DNA from: OAS926 sp035503715
GTDB lineage: Bacteria > Pseudomonadota > Alphaproteobacteria > Rhizobiales > Rhizobiaceae
NCBI GenBank assembly: GCA_035503715.1
Contig: DATJTE010000203.1
Location: forward strand, 6,863 to 70,862
Reading direction: 5' to 3'
Length of the DNA: 64,000 nucleotides
The stretch's first letter is position 1; each line of letters starts with the position of its first letter. Below the pieces are notes generated by a model. The model ran no database searches, was not told where the DNA came from, and was given only the letters and a program-made list of their open reading frames with translations. Shown here piece after piece: positions 7,844-15,903 of this stretch. The position numbers and the translations under genes were made by a program.

Positions 7844-8158
7844 ATGCGGAACCTGTTGCTTGCACTGATGTTCGGACTGTCGTTGTTATCCGGCGCCTAT
7901 GCCGACGAACCCGCTGTCGTCGGTGGTCCGGGCGCGACGTGCGGCGGCATCGCCGGCTTGCAATGCGGATCGACCGAGTTCTGCGAGTTTCCCGCAGGCA
8001 CCTGCGGCGCGGCGGATCAGACCGGCACCTGCGAAGTGAAGCCGGAGGCCTGCACGCGCGAGTTCAGGCCGGTGTGCGGCTGCGACGACAAGACCTATCC
8101 GAACGACTGCGAACGCAGGGCGGCAGGTGTGGCGTTGCTCAAGGAAGGCGAGTGCTGA
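7844..8158 (+). CDS. Secreted Kazal-type serine protease inhibitor domain protein
   Basis: A 104-residue exported protein. Residues 1-20 are a signal peptide (cleavage after AYA). The mature part is Cys-rich: a first module around CGGIAGLQCGSTEFCEFPAGTC, then a Kazal-like domain from CTREFRPVCGCDDKTY to the last Cys. Compared with ovomucoid third domain (CTLEYRPLCGSDNKTY from memory), the P1 position would be Arg, predicting inhibition of trypsin-like proteases. The ATG at 7844 is chosen for its GAGGAGG ribosome site at 7831-7837; an ATG at 7829 overlaps the aminotransferase stop and lacks one. Probably periplasmic or released. Target protease unknown. Confidence 0.8.
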   Translation: MRNLLLALMFGLSLLSGAYADEPAVVGGPGATCGGIAGLQCGSTEFCEFPAGTCGAADQTGTCEVKPEACTREFRPVCGCDDKTYPNDCERRAAGVALLKEGEC

Positions 8159-8162
8159 ACCT

Positions 8163-8918
8163 TTAGCCACGTCCGACGAACGGCATCTTCGTCGCCATCA
8201 CCGTCATGAACAGCACGTTGGCGTCGAGCGGCAGGCTCGCCATGTGAAGAACCGCGTCAGCGACGCGCTGCGGGTCCATCGTCGCCTCGACCGCGATCGA
8301 GCCATTCGCCTGCGGCACGCCGGTGGTCATCGGCTGCGCCATCTCGGTCAGCGCATTGCCGATGTCGATCTGCCCGCAGGCGATGTCGAACGGCCGGCCG
8401 TCGAGTGCCAGCGTCCTCGTCAGGCCGGTGATGGCGTGTTTCGTCGCCGTGTAGGGCACCGAGCCCGGACGCGGCGCGTAAGCTGAGATCGAACCGTTGT
8501 TGATGATGCGGCCGCCCTGCGGGTCCTGCCTGCGCATCATGCGGAAGGCGGCGCGGGCGCACAGGAACGAACCGGTGAGGTTCACCGCGACGACGTCGTT
8601 CCACACCTCGACCGGGATCTCGTCGATCAGCGTCGACTTGTAGCCCATGCCGGCATTGTTGAAGAGGAGATCAATGCGGCCAAAAGCTTCCGCCGCTGTT
8701 TCGAACAGGTCGTCGACCTGTTCGGCCTTCGACACGTCGCAGACAATCGCCAGCGCCTTCGCCTCATGTTTGCCAGCGGCTTTCACGGCCTCGTCGAGCA
8801 CTGACTGACGGCGGCCGCAGAACACCGTGTTCCAGCCGGCGGCGAGAAGCGCCGTGGCAACGGCCCTGCCGATGCCCGTTCCCGCGCCGGTGACGACAGC
8901 GGTCTTGCGGTTCGCCAT
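8163..8918 (-). CDS. SDR family oxidoreductase
   Basis: A 251-residue classical short-chain dehydrogenase. It has an intact TGAGTGIG cofactor motif (residues 10-17), Arg residues after strand 2 (CGRRQS) that favour NADP, NNAG at the end of strand 4, catalytic Ser in NNGSISAY, and YTATK. The C-terminal part (VLHMASLPLDANVLFMTVMATKMPFVGRG) replaces the usual VDGG ending, a feature of a subgroup often annotated as 3-oxoacyl-ACP reductase-like. It converges with the Kazal gene, leaving a 4-base gap. Substrate unknown. Confidence 0.85.
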   Translation of the reverse strand: MANRKTAVVTGAGTGIGRAVATALLAAGWNTVFCGRRQSVLDEAVKAAGKHEAKALAIVCDVSKAEQVDDLFETAAEAFGRIDLLFNNAGMGYKSTLIDEIPVEVWNDVVAVNLTGSFLCARAAFRMMRRQDPQGGRIINNGSISAYAPRPGSVPYTATKHAITGLTRTLALDGRPFDIACGQIDIGNALTEMAQPMTTGVPQANGSIAVEATMDPQRVADAVLHMASLPLDANVLFMTVMATKMPFVGRG

Positions 8919-9038
8919 GTCTCATCCTCCTAGGCTTTTAAGCCGCAATTCCGGACGCAGAACCGCGCACACTTCTGCTGGAATTGCTCTGAAGGATGGC
9001 ATCGCAAATGGGGGAAGATTGGGCAAGCGCGCCCGTAC

Positions 9039-9068
9039 AAAAAGGGCGGCCAGGTAGGCGGCCGCCCT
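9039..9068 (-). terminator. Rho-independent terminator of the membrane-protein operon
   Basis: Perfect 9-bp stem AGGGCGGCC/GGCCGCCCT with an 8-base loop. On the minus strand the stem is followed by five T residues, so it ends transcripts coming from the operon at 10447-9153, about 85 bases past its last stop codon. Confidence 0.8.
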
Positions 9069-9152
9069 GATCTGAACCGGTCTTGGGAGGAGGATAGGCC
9101 GATCCGACTGTCGAAAATGATGCGCTTCGTGGGTTAACGCATCGTTAACGCC

Positions 9153-10001
9153 TCAGCCGAGCCAGGGCAGGAAGGGCTGCCCCATCAGCGCCTGGACGAA
9201 CAGGAAGCCTACAAACGCCGTGTAGGCGACCGCGGCCAGCCGCACCGGCCAGAGGCTGGAACCGCCGAGGAACCAGGCATAGGCGAGGCCGAAGAGCGGG
9301 ATGACGTGCAGCGTGTGGGTGGCGAAGAAATGCGCGACGCGCAGGTCGCCGACATCGCGCGCCCAGCCGAAAAAGAACAGGCCGGCCGGATCGGCAGGCG
9401 TGCCGCCGACGAAATGCGTGCCGAATGAACTCAGCGTCCCCGCGGTGACCAGCGTGAGCGGCAGGACGAGCGCCAGGCCAATCACGACGGATTCCTTCAG
9501 CACCGGCGACAGGCCGGTCGCCGGGTTGCGGCCGATGGAGACGGCGTAGACCGCGCTCACCGAGGTGAGCAGGACCGCGGCGGCGCCCATCAGCGAATAG
9601 ATGATCATGCCGATCATGGACGTGTTGAAATGCGAAGCGGTTCCGAGCGCGGCAGCGCCGTTGATCCAGATCAGCTCGGCGACGATCGCCGTCACCACGG
9701 CGATCGAAAAGAAGCGATACCGGCGCGAGGCGCGCGTTGCCTCGGGAAGGAAGCGCGCGAAGAACACCATGGTCAGCAGATAGACCACCAGCGCGAAGTC
9801 GAACTTCAGCGGCTTGACCCAGTTATCGACGCCCTCGAACACGCGGCTGTCGACGAAAGCGGCGAACAGCGTCGGGATGGCGCTGACCGCGATCACCACG
9901 GCAAGGTCGAAGAAGCGCGGCTCATCGGCACGGAAGCGCGCGAGCGCTTCCGTCTGCAATGATGGCGTGCCGACAGGCGTGGCGAGAACGAGTGCGGTCA
10001 T
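9153..10001 (-). CDS. Multi-pass membrane protein of unknown function
   Basis: A 282-residue integral membrane protein with about seven hydrophobic segments. Recognisable features are a cytosolic N-terminus of about 30 residues, the sequence NWVKPLKFDFAL between the first helices, a conserved-looking histidine cluster HFFATHTLHVIPL near residue 230 and a short C-terminus ending QPFLPWLG. The ATG at 10001 follows GGAGAT; the frame stays open upstream but would run antisense through the DUF4281 gene. It begins 11 bases after the DUF4281 stop and so is the second gene of an operon facing a TetR gene. I do not recognise its family. The histidines could ligate haem or metal, which is speculation. 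Confidence 0.75.
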   Translation of the reverse strand: MTALVLATPVGTPSLQTEALARFRADEPRFFDLAVVIAVSAIPTLFAAFVDSRVFEGVDNWVKPLKFDFALVVYLLTMVFFARFLPEATRASRRYRFFSIAVVTAIVAELIWINGAAALGTASHFNTSMIGMIIYSLMGAAAVLLTSVSAVYAVSIGRNPATGLSPVLKESVVIGLALVLPLTLVTAGTLSSFGTHFVGGTPADPAGLFFFGWARDVGDLRVAHFFATHTLHVIPLFGLAYAWFLGGSSLWPVRLAAVAYTAFVGFLFVQALMGQPFLPWLG

Positions 10002-10012
10002 GACGATCTCCT

Positions 10013-10447
10013 TCAGGCGGCGGCGGTCGTCGCGGTGGACAGACGCGCGGCGCGGATTGCGTTGAAAAGCAGATAGCCGGCCGGACCGAACAGGAAGGTC
10101 AGCGCCAGGCACGGCACGACGAACCAGAAGCGGATGCCTTCCTCGCGGGCGGTGCGCGCGATCCAGGCGCCGACGAACAGGTCGAAGGCGAGGTAGTGGA
10201 TCCAGCCGGCGAGCAGAAGCTCTGGCGTTTCGAAGAGCAGCGCGACATTGGCGAGCGAATCGAACCCGCCCTGCCCGCTCGACCAGAACGCCATGATGAG
10301 CCCGGTGTAGGCGACCCCGAAGAGGAGCGGAATGGCGAGGCCGGAAACGCGGTCGGCGATCTTCGGGATGAAGGGGCTTGCCAGCAGCACCACCCAACCG
10401 ACAAGCGCGATCGGGTTGGCAATCTGAAACAGTGAGGCCGGGTCCAT
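10013..10447 (-). CDS. ABA4-like (DUF4281) membrane protein
   Basis: A 144-residue protein with four predicted membrane helices. The order FQIANPIALVGWVVLL, the GWIHYLAFDLFVGAWI segment and FLFGPAGYLLF match DUF4281, the family of plant ABA4 (needed for neoxanthin formation) and many bacterial proteins of unknown function. The ATG at 10447 follows GGAGGATTGTTGC; the upstream TTG would place the ribosome site inside the protein. First gene of the operon controlled from the 10481-10518 region. No carotenoid genes are in the window, so a carotenoid role is unsupported. Confidence 0.8.
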   Translation of the reverse strand: MDPASLFQIANPIALVGWVVLLASPFIPKIADRVSGLAIPLLFGVAYTGLIMAFWSSGQGGFDSLANVALLFETPELLLAGWIHYLAFDLFVGAWIARTAREEGIRFWFVVPCLALTFLFGPAGYLLFNAIRAARLSTATTAAA

Positions 10448-10480
10448 GCAACAATCCTCCAAGCGCTTAACGGCTTAATG

Positions 10481-10518
10481 TCTTTACGGTGTAAAGATCA
10501 ATTTTTACGATGTCAAGA
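10481..10518. promoter_or_regulatory. Paired operator-like palindromes between tetR-like gene and membrane operon
   Basis: Box 1 at 10481-10497 is TCTTTACGGTGTAAAGA, a perfect 7-bp inverted repeat with a 3-base centre. Box 2 at 10502-10518 is TTTTTACGATGTCAAGA, the same pattern with three changes. Their centres are 21 bp apart, two helical turns, so two repressor dimers could bind the same face. The boxes lie 34 bases upstream of the DUF4281 start and 74 upstream of the TetR start, fitting control of the operon and autorepression. Confidence 0.7.
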
Positions 10519-10591
10519 TTGCGGCAAGCAGGAGCGACTGTTAGAAGGATGGCAGTGCCGGATCATACTGAGTCCGGACCAGGCGATTTGA

Positions 10592-11236
10592 ATGACAAAG
10601 ACCAGAACGAAGCCCGCCAAGGCCCCTTATCACCACGGAGACCTGAGGAAGGCGCTGCTCGAGGCTGCGGAACAGGAACTGACCGAAAAGGGTATCGAAG
10701 CGTTCAGCCTGCGCGGCGTCGCCAAGCGCGCCGGTGTGTCGCACGCAGCGCCTGCGCATCATTTCAAGGACACCAGCGCGCTGCTCACCGCGCTCGCCGC
10801 ACTGGCGGCGGAACGGTTCTACACCGCCATGAAGGATCGCCAGGCACAGGCCACGCCGGATCCGCACGCGCAGTTCATCGCTTCGGGGCTCGGCTACATC
10901 GACTTCGCGCTCGCCAATCCGGGGCTGTTCAAGCTGATGTTCGGATCGGAACGTCCGGACTCGGACGACCCCGAACTGGTACGGCATGCCACAAACGGAT
11001 TCATGGTGCTGGTCAAGGACGTTGCCGACATGACGGCGCGCAATCCGCTGGAGCACGACGACGGCAGGCTCGATGTGGCGGCCGCGTGGTCGATCGTCCA
11101 CGGCATCGCCAATCTCTTGGTCGCAGGCCGCGGCTTCGTGCTGAAGCCGCTGCTCGACCGTGACAGGGACGCGACGCTGGAAAGACTGATCGACCGCGCG
11201 ACGCCGCCGAGTTTCCGGCAGCGCCAGCGAAAATGA
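10592..11236 (+). CDS. TetR/AcrR family transcriptional regulator (WHG-type C-terminal domain)
   Basis: A 214-residue TetR-family regulator. The N-terminal helix-turn-helix is evident: LLEAAEQELTEKGIEAFSLRGVAKRAGVSHAAPAHHFKDTSALL is split over residues 22-66, with the recognition helix after AGVS. The C-terminal ligand domain (LGYIDFALANPGLFKLMFGSE, then WSIVHGIANLLVAG) matches the WHG-type TetR C-terminal domain. The gene is divergent from the DUF4281/membrane-protein operon across two palindromes, so it most likely represses that operon and itself. The inducer is unknown. It converges with the DUF533 gene over tandem hairpins. Confidence 0.88.
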   Translation: MTKTRTKPAKAPYHHGDLRKALLEAAEQELTEKGIEAFSLRGVAKRAGVSHAAPAHHFKDTSALLTALAALAAERFYTAMKDRQAQATPDPHAQFIASGLGYIDFALANPGLFKLMFGSERPDSDDPELVRHATNGFMVLVKDVADMTARNPLEHDDGRLDVAAAWSIVHGIANLLVAGRGFVLKPLLDRDRDATLERLIDRATPPSFRQRQRK

Positions 11237-11245
11237 TGCGGCGCT

Positions 11246-11283
11246 CAGCGCAAAGATGCGCTGGTCAGCGCAGTGCTGCGCTG
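11246..11283. terminator. Tandem identical-stem hairpins between convergent genes
   Basis: Two hairpins share the same 7-bp stem, CAGCGCA/TGCGCTG: 11246-11263 with loop AAGA and 11266-11283 with loop GTGC. They fill the gap between the convergent TetR and DUF533 genes. There is no T-run, so a classical intrinsic terminator is not certain; the outer arms can also pair to make one longer structure. Confidence 0.5.
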
Positions 11284-11284
11284 T

Positions 11285-12043
11285 TCACCACGGTGATTTG
11301 GTCGTTGCGCCGACGGACGGCACCGAGGCCGGCGCGCTGACCGGAACGGTTGCGGCCTTTACTGTCGCCTCGACGTGATCGACAAGCGCATCCGGCAGAC
11401 CGAGCCGCCCGGCAAGCTGATCGAGATAACCGCGCTCGGCGCGCGAATCAGGATCGATCGCCAGGCGTGACGCGGTGTAGAGCTCGAGCTTCTGCGCGTC
11501 GGTCTTTGCCGCAGCGACGAGCGCGTCGAGATCGACCGCACGATCCAGCTCTTCCAGCAGGAATTTTTCGGCCTCGGCGCCGATGCCGGACAATGAAAGC
11601 TTGTCGGCGATCTTCTTGCGCTCATCCTCGTCGACATGACCGTCGGACTTCGCCGCGGCGATCATGGCGCGCACCAGCGACAGCGCGAATTCGGCTTCGC
11701 CTTGCGGCGCGTTCGATGGATGGAAGCTCGTGTCAGTCGGGGGTGGCAGCAGTTGCGGCTCCGCTTGCGCGGCGGCATCGCTCGGCTTGTCGCCATTCTT
11801 GTAATTCTGCCAGGCCTTGTAGGCGAGACCGCCGACGGCAGCGATGCCGCCCAGTTTCAGCGCGGTGCCAGTGACCTGGCGGCCGGCGCCAGTGCCGAGC
11901 AGGACCGCGACCAGGGCGCCAGCGGCGAGCGGATTGTCCTTGGCCATCTGCGTGGCTTTGCCCGCGCCATCGCGGACCGTGGATTCCGTGCCGGGAATTT
12001 TCGAGCCGAGCAGGTCGTCGAGCAGCTTTTTCGGATCAAGCAT
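11285..12043 (-). CDS. DUF533 / TerB-like protein
   Basis: A 252-residue protein of the DUF533 (YebE-like) family. The N-terminal part has a Gly/Ala-rich hydrophobic stretch (NPLAAGALVAVLLGTGAGR and TALKLGGIAAVGGLAYKAW, residues 37-78) that may insert in the membrane, followed by a Pro-rich linker and a helical TerB-like domain from about residue 112 with the acidic motif AKSDGHVDEDERKKI, which resembles a metal-binding loop. The C-terminus is Val/Ala/Ser/Pro-rich and low in complexity. Role unknown; relatives respond to envelope stress or tellurite, which is weak guidance here. ATG at 12043 has GGGAGAC upstream. Confidence 0.8.
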   Translation of the reverse strand: MLDPKKLLDDLLGSKIPGTESTVRDGAGKATQMAKDNPLAAGALVAVLLGTGAGRQVTGTALKLGGIAAVGGLAYKAWQNYKNGDKPSDAAAQAEPQLLPPPTDTSFHPSNAPQGEAEFALSLVRAMIAAAKSDGHVDEDERKKIADKLSLSGIGAEAEKFLLEELDRAVDLDALVAAAKTDAQKLELYTASRLAIDPDSRAERGYLDQLAGRLGLPDALVDHVEATVKAATVPVSAPASVPSVGATTKSPW

Positions 12044-12134
12044 GAAGGTCTCCCATTAAAAGCACCCCTCGCGCCGTGTCCGGCACTCGCGCAGAGGTAG
12101 GAGTCCAATCACGGCATTGCAATGACAGGCGGTG

Positions 12135-13058
12135 TTAACTGCCGATATGTTTTCTCCCGCGCCGGGACGCCAGTTCGACCTGGCGGTGCCGCTCGGCGTA
12201 ACGTTCGCGGTCGATATCGCTGCGGCTGTCATGACAGTAGGCGCAGGAAATCCCCGCACGGTAGAATTTCGACGCGCGATCCTCGACGGTCAGCGGACGA
12301 CGGCAGGCACGGCAGAGTTCCGCTTCGCCGCGCGCGAGTCCGTGCGTCACCGCGACGCGCTCGTCGAAGACGAAACACTCGCCCTGCCAACGGCTGTCTT
12401 CGGCCGCGACCTCTTCAAGATAACGCAGGATGCCGCCCTTCAAGTGGAACACCTCTTCGAGCCCGAGCGAACGCGCATAGGCCGTCGCCTTCTCGCAGCG
12501 AATGCCGCCGGTACAGAACATCGCCACCTTGCGGCCTTCGAGGTCCGCGCGATGCTCTTCAAGCCAGGTCGGGAAATCGCTGAAGCTCGTCGTCTTCGGA
12601 TCGACGGCGTCGCGGAATGTGCCGATCGCGACCTCGTAGTCGTTGCGCGTGTCGATGACGACGGTATCCGGATCGGCGATCAGCGCATTCCAATCGCGCG
12701 CCTCGACATAGGTGCCGACGCTTTCCAGCGGATCGATGCCGGCGACGCCCATGGTGACGATCTCCTTCTTCAGCCGCACCTTCATGCGGTGGAAGGGCAT
12801 CGTCTCGGCCGCGCTGTATTTCACCTCAAGGCCGGTGAGTTCGGGGATGGCGTCGAGATAGCCGACAAGTTCGCGGATCGCCTGTTCGCTGCCGGCTACC
12901 GTGCCGTTGATGCCCTCGTCGGCCAAGAGCAGCGTGCCCTTGATGCCGCGCGCGCAACAAAAGGCGGCGAGCGGTTGTTTCAGCTCGGTAAAACGCGGCA
13001 GCCGCGCGAAGCGGTAAAGTGCTGCGACGAGAAACGGTTGTTGGGGTGATTGGTCCAT
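12135..13058 (-). CDS. trhO: tRNA uridine(34) hydroxylase (rhodanese-related, YceA/UPF0176)
   Basis: A 307-residue cytoplasmic enzyme that uses oxygen to hydroxylate U34 of certain tRNAs to 5-hydroxyuridine. It has an N-terminal ferredoxin-like domain (LAAFCCARGIKGTLLLADEGINGT), a rhodanese domain with the active-site loop FCTGGIRCEKA (Cys182 and Cys188) and a C-terminal Cys pair arrangement CRAC...CAYC. The ATG at 13058 begins MDQSPQQPFLVAALYRFARL, the usual start; a longer frame to 13139 lacks conserved sequence. It is divergent from the KDPG aldolase gene across 120 bases. Confidence 0.9.
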   Translation of the reverse strand: MDQSPQQPFLVAALYRFARLPRFTELKQPLAAFCCARGIKGTLLLADEGINGTVAGSEQAIRELVGYLDAIPELTGLEVKYSAAETMPFHRMKVRLKKEIVTMGVAGIDPLESVGTYVEARDWNALIADPDTVVIDTRNDYEVAIGTFRDAVDPKTTSFSDFPTWLEEHRADLEGRKVAMFCTGGIRCEKATAYARSLGLEEVFHLKGGILRYLEEVAAEDSRWQGECFVFDERVAVTHGLARGEAELCRACRRPLTVEDRASKFYRAGISCAYCHDSRSDIDRERYAERHRQVELASRRGRKHIGS

Positions 13059-13178
13059 TGGCGAGCGCGTAGCGCCGACATAAGGTCGATTCAAGTCTCC
13101 CCCCGCGACACATGCCCGCGTGGACTCCCAGAAGCCCATTTGTTAAATCGATTGAAAATCAAGGCGATCTGAAAGCCG

Positions 13179-13820
13179 ATGTCCAAGAAAACCGACAAAC
13201 TCCTTGCTCTCCTCAACGGCCAGCCGGTCATTCCCGTCCTCAAAATCGAGCGGGCGAAAGACGCCGTACCGCTGGCGCGCGCGCTCGCCAAGGGAGGCTT
13301 GCGCGTCATCGAGATCACTCTGCGCACCAAGGAAGCGCTGGAGGCGATCGAACGCGCGGCGAAGGAAGTCGAGGAGGCAGTCGTCGGCGCGGGCACGATC
13401 CTAAACGCCAAACAGTTCAAGCAGGCGGCCAAGGCCGGCTCGCAGTTCATCGTCAGCCCCGGCGCGACAAAGGAGCTGTTCAAGGCGAACCGCGATCATG
13501 ACGTGCCGCTGCTGCCCGGCGCGATCACGCCCAGCGAGATGATGGCGGCACTTGAAGCGGACGTCGATTTCCTGAAGTTCTTCCCGGCGGAACAAGCCGG
13601 CGGCGCCGCGTTCCTGAAATCGCTCGCCTCGCCGCTTGCCGGCATACGCTTCTGCCCGACCGGTGGCGTCAGCGCCAAGAATGCCAACGACTATCTCTCG
13701 CTGCCCAACGTCGTGTGCGTCGGCGGCTCGTGGGTCGCGCCGGACGACATGGTCAAGCAAGGCAAATGGACGGAGATCGAAGCGCTGGCGCGCGAGGCGT
13801 CGAAGCTCGCGAAAGCGTAG
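13179..13820 (+). CDS. eda: 2-dehydro-3-deoxy-6-phosphogluconate (KDPG) aldolase
   Basis: Class I aldolase of the Entner-Doudoroff pathway, splitting KDPG into pyruvate and glyceraldehyde 3-phosphate. The 213-residue length is normal. Glu45 (VIEITLRT) and the Schiff-base Lys133 (FLKFFPAE) are present, as are VGAGTIL, SPGAT and CPTGGVS motifs forming the barrel and phosphate site. The start at 13179 (MSKKTDKLL) gives the standard N-terminus. edd and zwf are not adjacent. A strong bidirectional terminator follows at 13881. Confidence 0.93.
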   Translation: MSKKTDKLLALLNGQPVIPVLKIERAKDAVPLARALAKGGLRVIEITLRTKEALEAIERAAKEVEEAVVGAGTILNAKQFKQAAKAGSQFIVSPGATKELFKANRDHDVPLLPGAITPSEMMAALEADVDFLKFFPAEQAGGAAFLKSLASPLAGIRFCPTGGVSAKNANDYLSLPNVVCVGGSWVAPDDMVKQGKWTEIEALAREASKLAKA

Positions 13821-13880
13821 ATTTTGCTCGTGTCTTCGACCCGAAACCGCGACACACTTTCGGGAGACACGGCTTTAACG

Positions 13881-13906
13881 AAAACGGCGGCCAAGGCCGC
13901 CGTTTT
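13881..13906. terminator. Bidirectional terminator between eda and the DUF882 gene
   Basis: The stem AAAACGGCGGC/GCCGCCGTTTT (11 bp, loop CAAG) is symmetric, with A and T runs on both flanks, so it can stop eda transcripts on the plus strand and DUF882 transcripts on the minus strand. Confidence 0.85.
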
Positions 13907-13927
13907 AAATCTTCGATGCAGATCGGC

Positions 13928-15703
13928 TTAGTTCGTCTGGAACTTCGCGACCGACAGGAAGGTCACGGCCTTGCCTGTGAACCGGTTGGCGTCAGCCATC
14001 TCACCCTGCTGGAAACCGACCGTCAGAACTTCCGCCGGCGCGGTGGTCACGGCACGCGTGGAGAAGGTCGGAGCGCCGGCCATGCGCTGCATGTTGGCGA
14101 CAGGCTCGCTGTTCAGCGCCCAGCGCGCTTCGTCAGGCTGTGCGGCGACCACGATCGCGCGCGGCTCGGGGCGTCTGTCGTTGCGGGTCGCACGCGCACT
14201 CTTCACGGTCGTCCTGACGGTGACCGCATCGCCTCTGGAGGCAAGCGTCGAACGCGGCGAGTCTGCAGCATAGCCGAGCGCGGCAACCTTCTCGCCCGGA
14301 ATGATCTCCTCGGCGGTTTCCGCGAACGGTCCGGTTTCAGCCGGCTTCGGCAGCGAGGCCACGACGACGTTGTCGCTCGCGATCTCGTCCGGCAGCGGCG
14401 CCGATGCAATCTTGCGAAGCGCTTCCTCGGCGCTATCGGGGCGAACGGCGGGCATGGGAACGCCGCCAACGGTCTCTTCCTCGACCGCGGCGAGAGCCAC
14501 CTGTGCGCCCTCGGTCGCCGCCGTGTAGTCAGGCCGGCGAGTTGGCAGCGGGATACCAAGCGCCACTTCGGTCTCGACCGCAGCACTCTCTTCGACCGGC
14601 TTCATCTCGAACGGCAAGGATGCAGGTTCAGCAGCCGCCATCTCTACCAAGGGCGCTGCCGGCGAGGCTCCAACGTCGACAAGCGGACGCGGTGCGGCGC
14701 CTGGCACCGGAATGTTGCGCGCAGGCAGGGCGGCAATGATCGCCTCGGGTTCTTCCTCGGCAGGAGCGGACGCGATCTCGACGCGCTGCGCATCCTGAGG
14801 AGCAACGACGCGGATCTTCGAATCGTTCGATTTGGGAGCCGGCTCCGGCGCGGCCGCGGCAACCGCCGTCGCGTCGTTGTTATCCTCTTCCTCGTCGGCG
14901 CCACCGCCAAAGAACGCGGCCAGGAAACCCTTGCCGTTGCGGCCACTGCCGCCAGAACCTTCATCGTCGCTGTAAGCGCGCGCGCTTGCAATCGCGAGGC
15001 CACCGCTCTTCTTCCGCGACTCGTATGATGCGACCGCCTGGTCATAGCCGGGCAGCGGCTTGCCGTCGGATGGCACGTGCAGCGTCTTGCCACTCGGGAA
15101 CACGGCGACAAGTTCGGAACGGCTCATGCGCGGCCAGTGGCGTACGCTGCCAACGTCGAGGTGCACGAAGGGCGAGCCCGAACGCGGATAATAACCAACG
15201 CCGCCGGCCTGCAGTTTGAGGCCGATGTTGCGCAGCGTCTTCAACTTCACGCCGGGGATGTAGAAGTCCATCGCCTTGCCGAGCATGTGCTGGCTTTTCT
15301 TGGCGACACCCTTCGAGCGGCTGCGCAGCATGCCGTTGGTGGCCGGCGAACGATAGGCTGAGATGACGTGAATGTAGTCGTTCGATCCGGACTGTTTGTA
15401 TGCTTCCCAGACGATGTCCAGAAGCCGCGGATCCATCTTGGTCGGCTCGTTGCGGCGCCAGTCGCGCAGGAACCGATTGACCTTGTTAAGGCCAGACTGA
15501 TCGTAGCGGCCGTTGCGCTTGAAGGTTATCTCGGCCTTTTCGCGCGTGTGGACGAAGTAGAGTTTCAGGGTACGGGTTTCGGCATTCGCGAGCGGCGCCG
15601 AAAGAAGAAAGAAGCTCACGGCCAGCATGACCGCAGCGAAGGCTCTCTGCCAGACGGCCGCAGCATAGGCGCGCCCGCCTTTGTGTCGCTCGAATGTGAT
15701 CAA
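13928..15703 (-). CDS. DUF882 / peptidase M15-like exported protein with long disordered tail
   Basis: A 591-residue periplasmic or envelope protein. After an N-terminal signal/TM segment (residues 18-41, ending ANA) comes a DUF882 (YcbK-like) domain with zinc-ligand candidates His139 and Asp146 in SQHMLGKAMDF and His181 in FVHLDVG, the pattern of M15 peptidoglycan peptidases. From about residue 235 the chain is low-complexity Pro/Ala/Glu-rich and repeats IPLPTRRPD/VPMPAVRPD-type motifs (also IPVPGAAPRP), then ends with conserved-looking VANMQRMAG and GFQQGEMADANRFTGKA. The start is TTG at 15703, as no ATG precedes the signal. Probably acts in murein remodelling. Confidence 0.82.
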   Translation of the reverse strand: MITFERHKGGRAYAAAVWQRAFAAVMLAVSFFLLSAPLANAETRTLKLYFVHTREKAEITFKRNGRYDQSGLNKVNRFLRDWRRNEPTKMDPRLLDIVWEAYKQSGSNDYIHVISAYRSPATNGMLRSRSKGVAKKSQHMLGKAMDFYIPGVKLKTLRNIGLKLQAGGVGYYPRSGSPFVHLDVGSVRHWPRMSRSELVAVFPSGKTLHVPSDGKPLPGYDQAVASYESRKKSGGLAIASARAYSDDEGSGGSGRNGKGFLAAFFGGGADEEEDNNDATAVAAAAPEPAPKSNDSKIRVVAPQDAQRVEIASAPAEEEPEAIIAALPARNIPVPGAAPRPLVDVGASPAAPLVEMAAAEPASLPFEMKPVEESAAVETEVALGIPLPTRRPDYTAATEGAQVALAAVEEETVGGVPMPAVRPDSAEEALRKIASAPLPDEIASDNVVVASLPKPAETGPFAETAEEIIPGEKVAALGYAADSPRSTLASRGDAVTVRTTVKSARATRNDRRPEPRAIVVAAQPDEARWALNSEPVANMQRMAGAPTFSTRAVTTAPAEVLTVGFQQGEMADANRFTGKAVTFLSVAKFQTN

Positions 15704-15789
15704 ATCAATAGGCCTTACGCACTGCCGAATTGTCCCCGGATTCGACGTCCGGACGAGATAGGGTCAAGTCCGACTATCGACACTAATGG

Positions 15790-15804
15790 TTAATCGCCAC
15801 TTAT
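15790..15804 (-). promoter_or_regulatory. Possible CtrA-type half-site pair
   Basis: TTAA-N7-TTAT lies 87 bases upstream of the DUF882 start; the CtrA consensus is TTAA-N7-TTAA. One mismatch in a short motif makes this a weak call, but a cell-cycle input to a murein peptidase would be reasonable in this order. Confidence 0.25.
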
Positions 15805-15903
15805 TGAAGCGAAATGCGGTAACACCGTGGCGAGTTCTTGTCCAAAAATCCGCCCTTGGAAAGAGGGTAAACCGCCCGTTGCCGCGGAAATCCGGAGCAA
15901 AGG

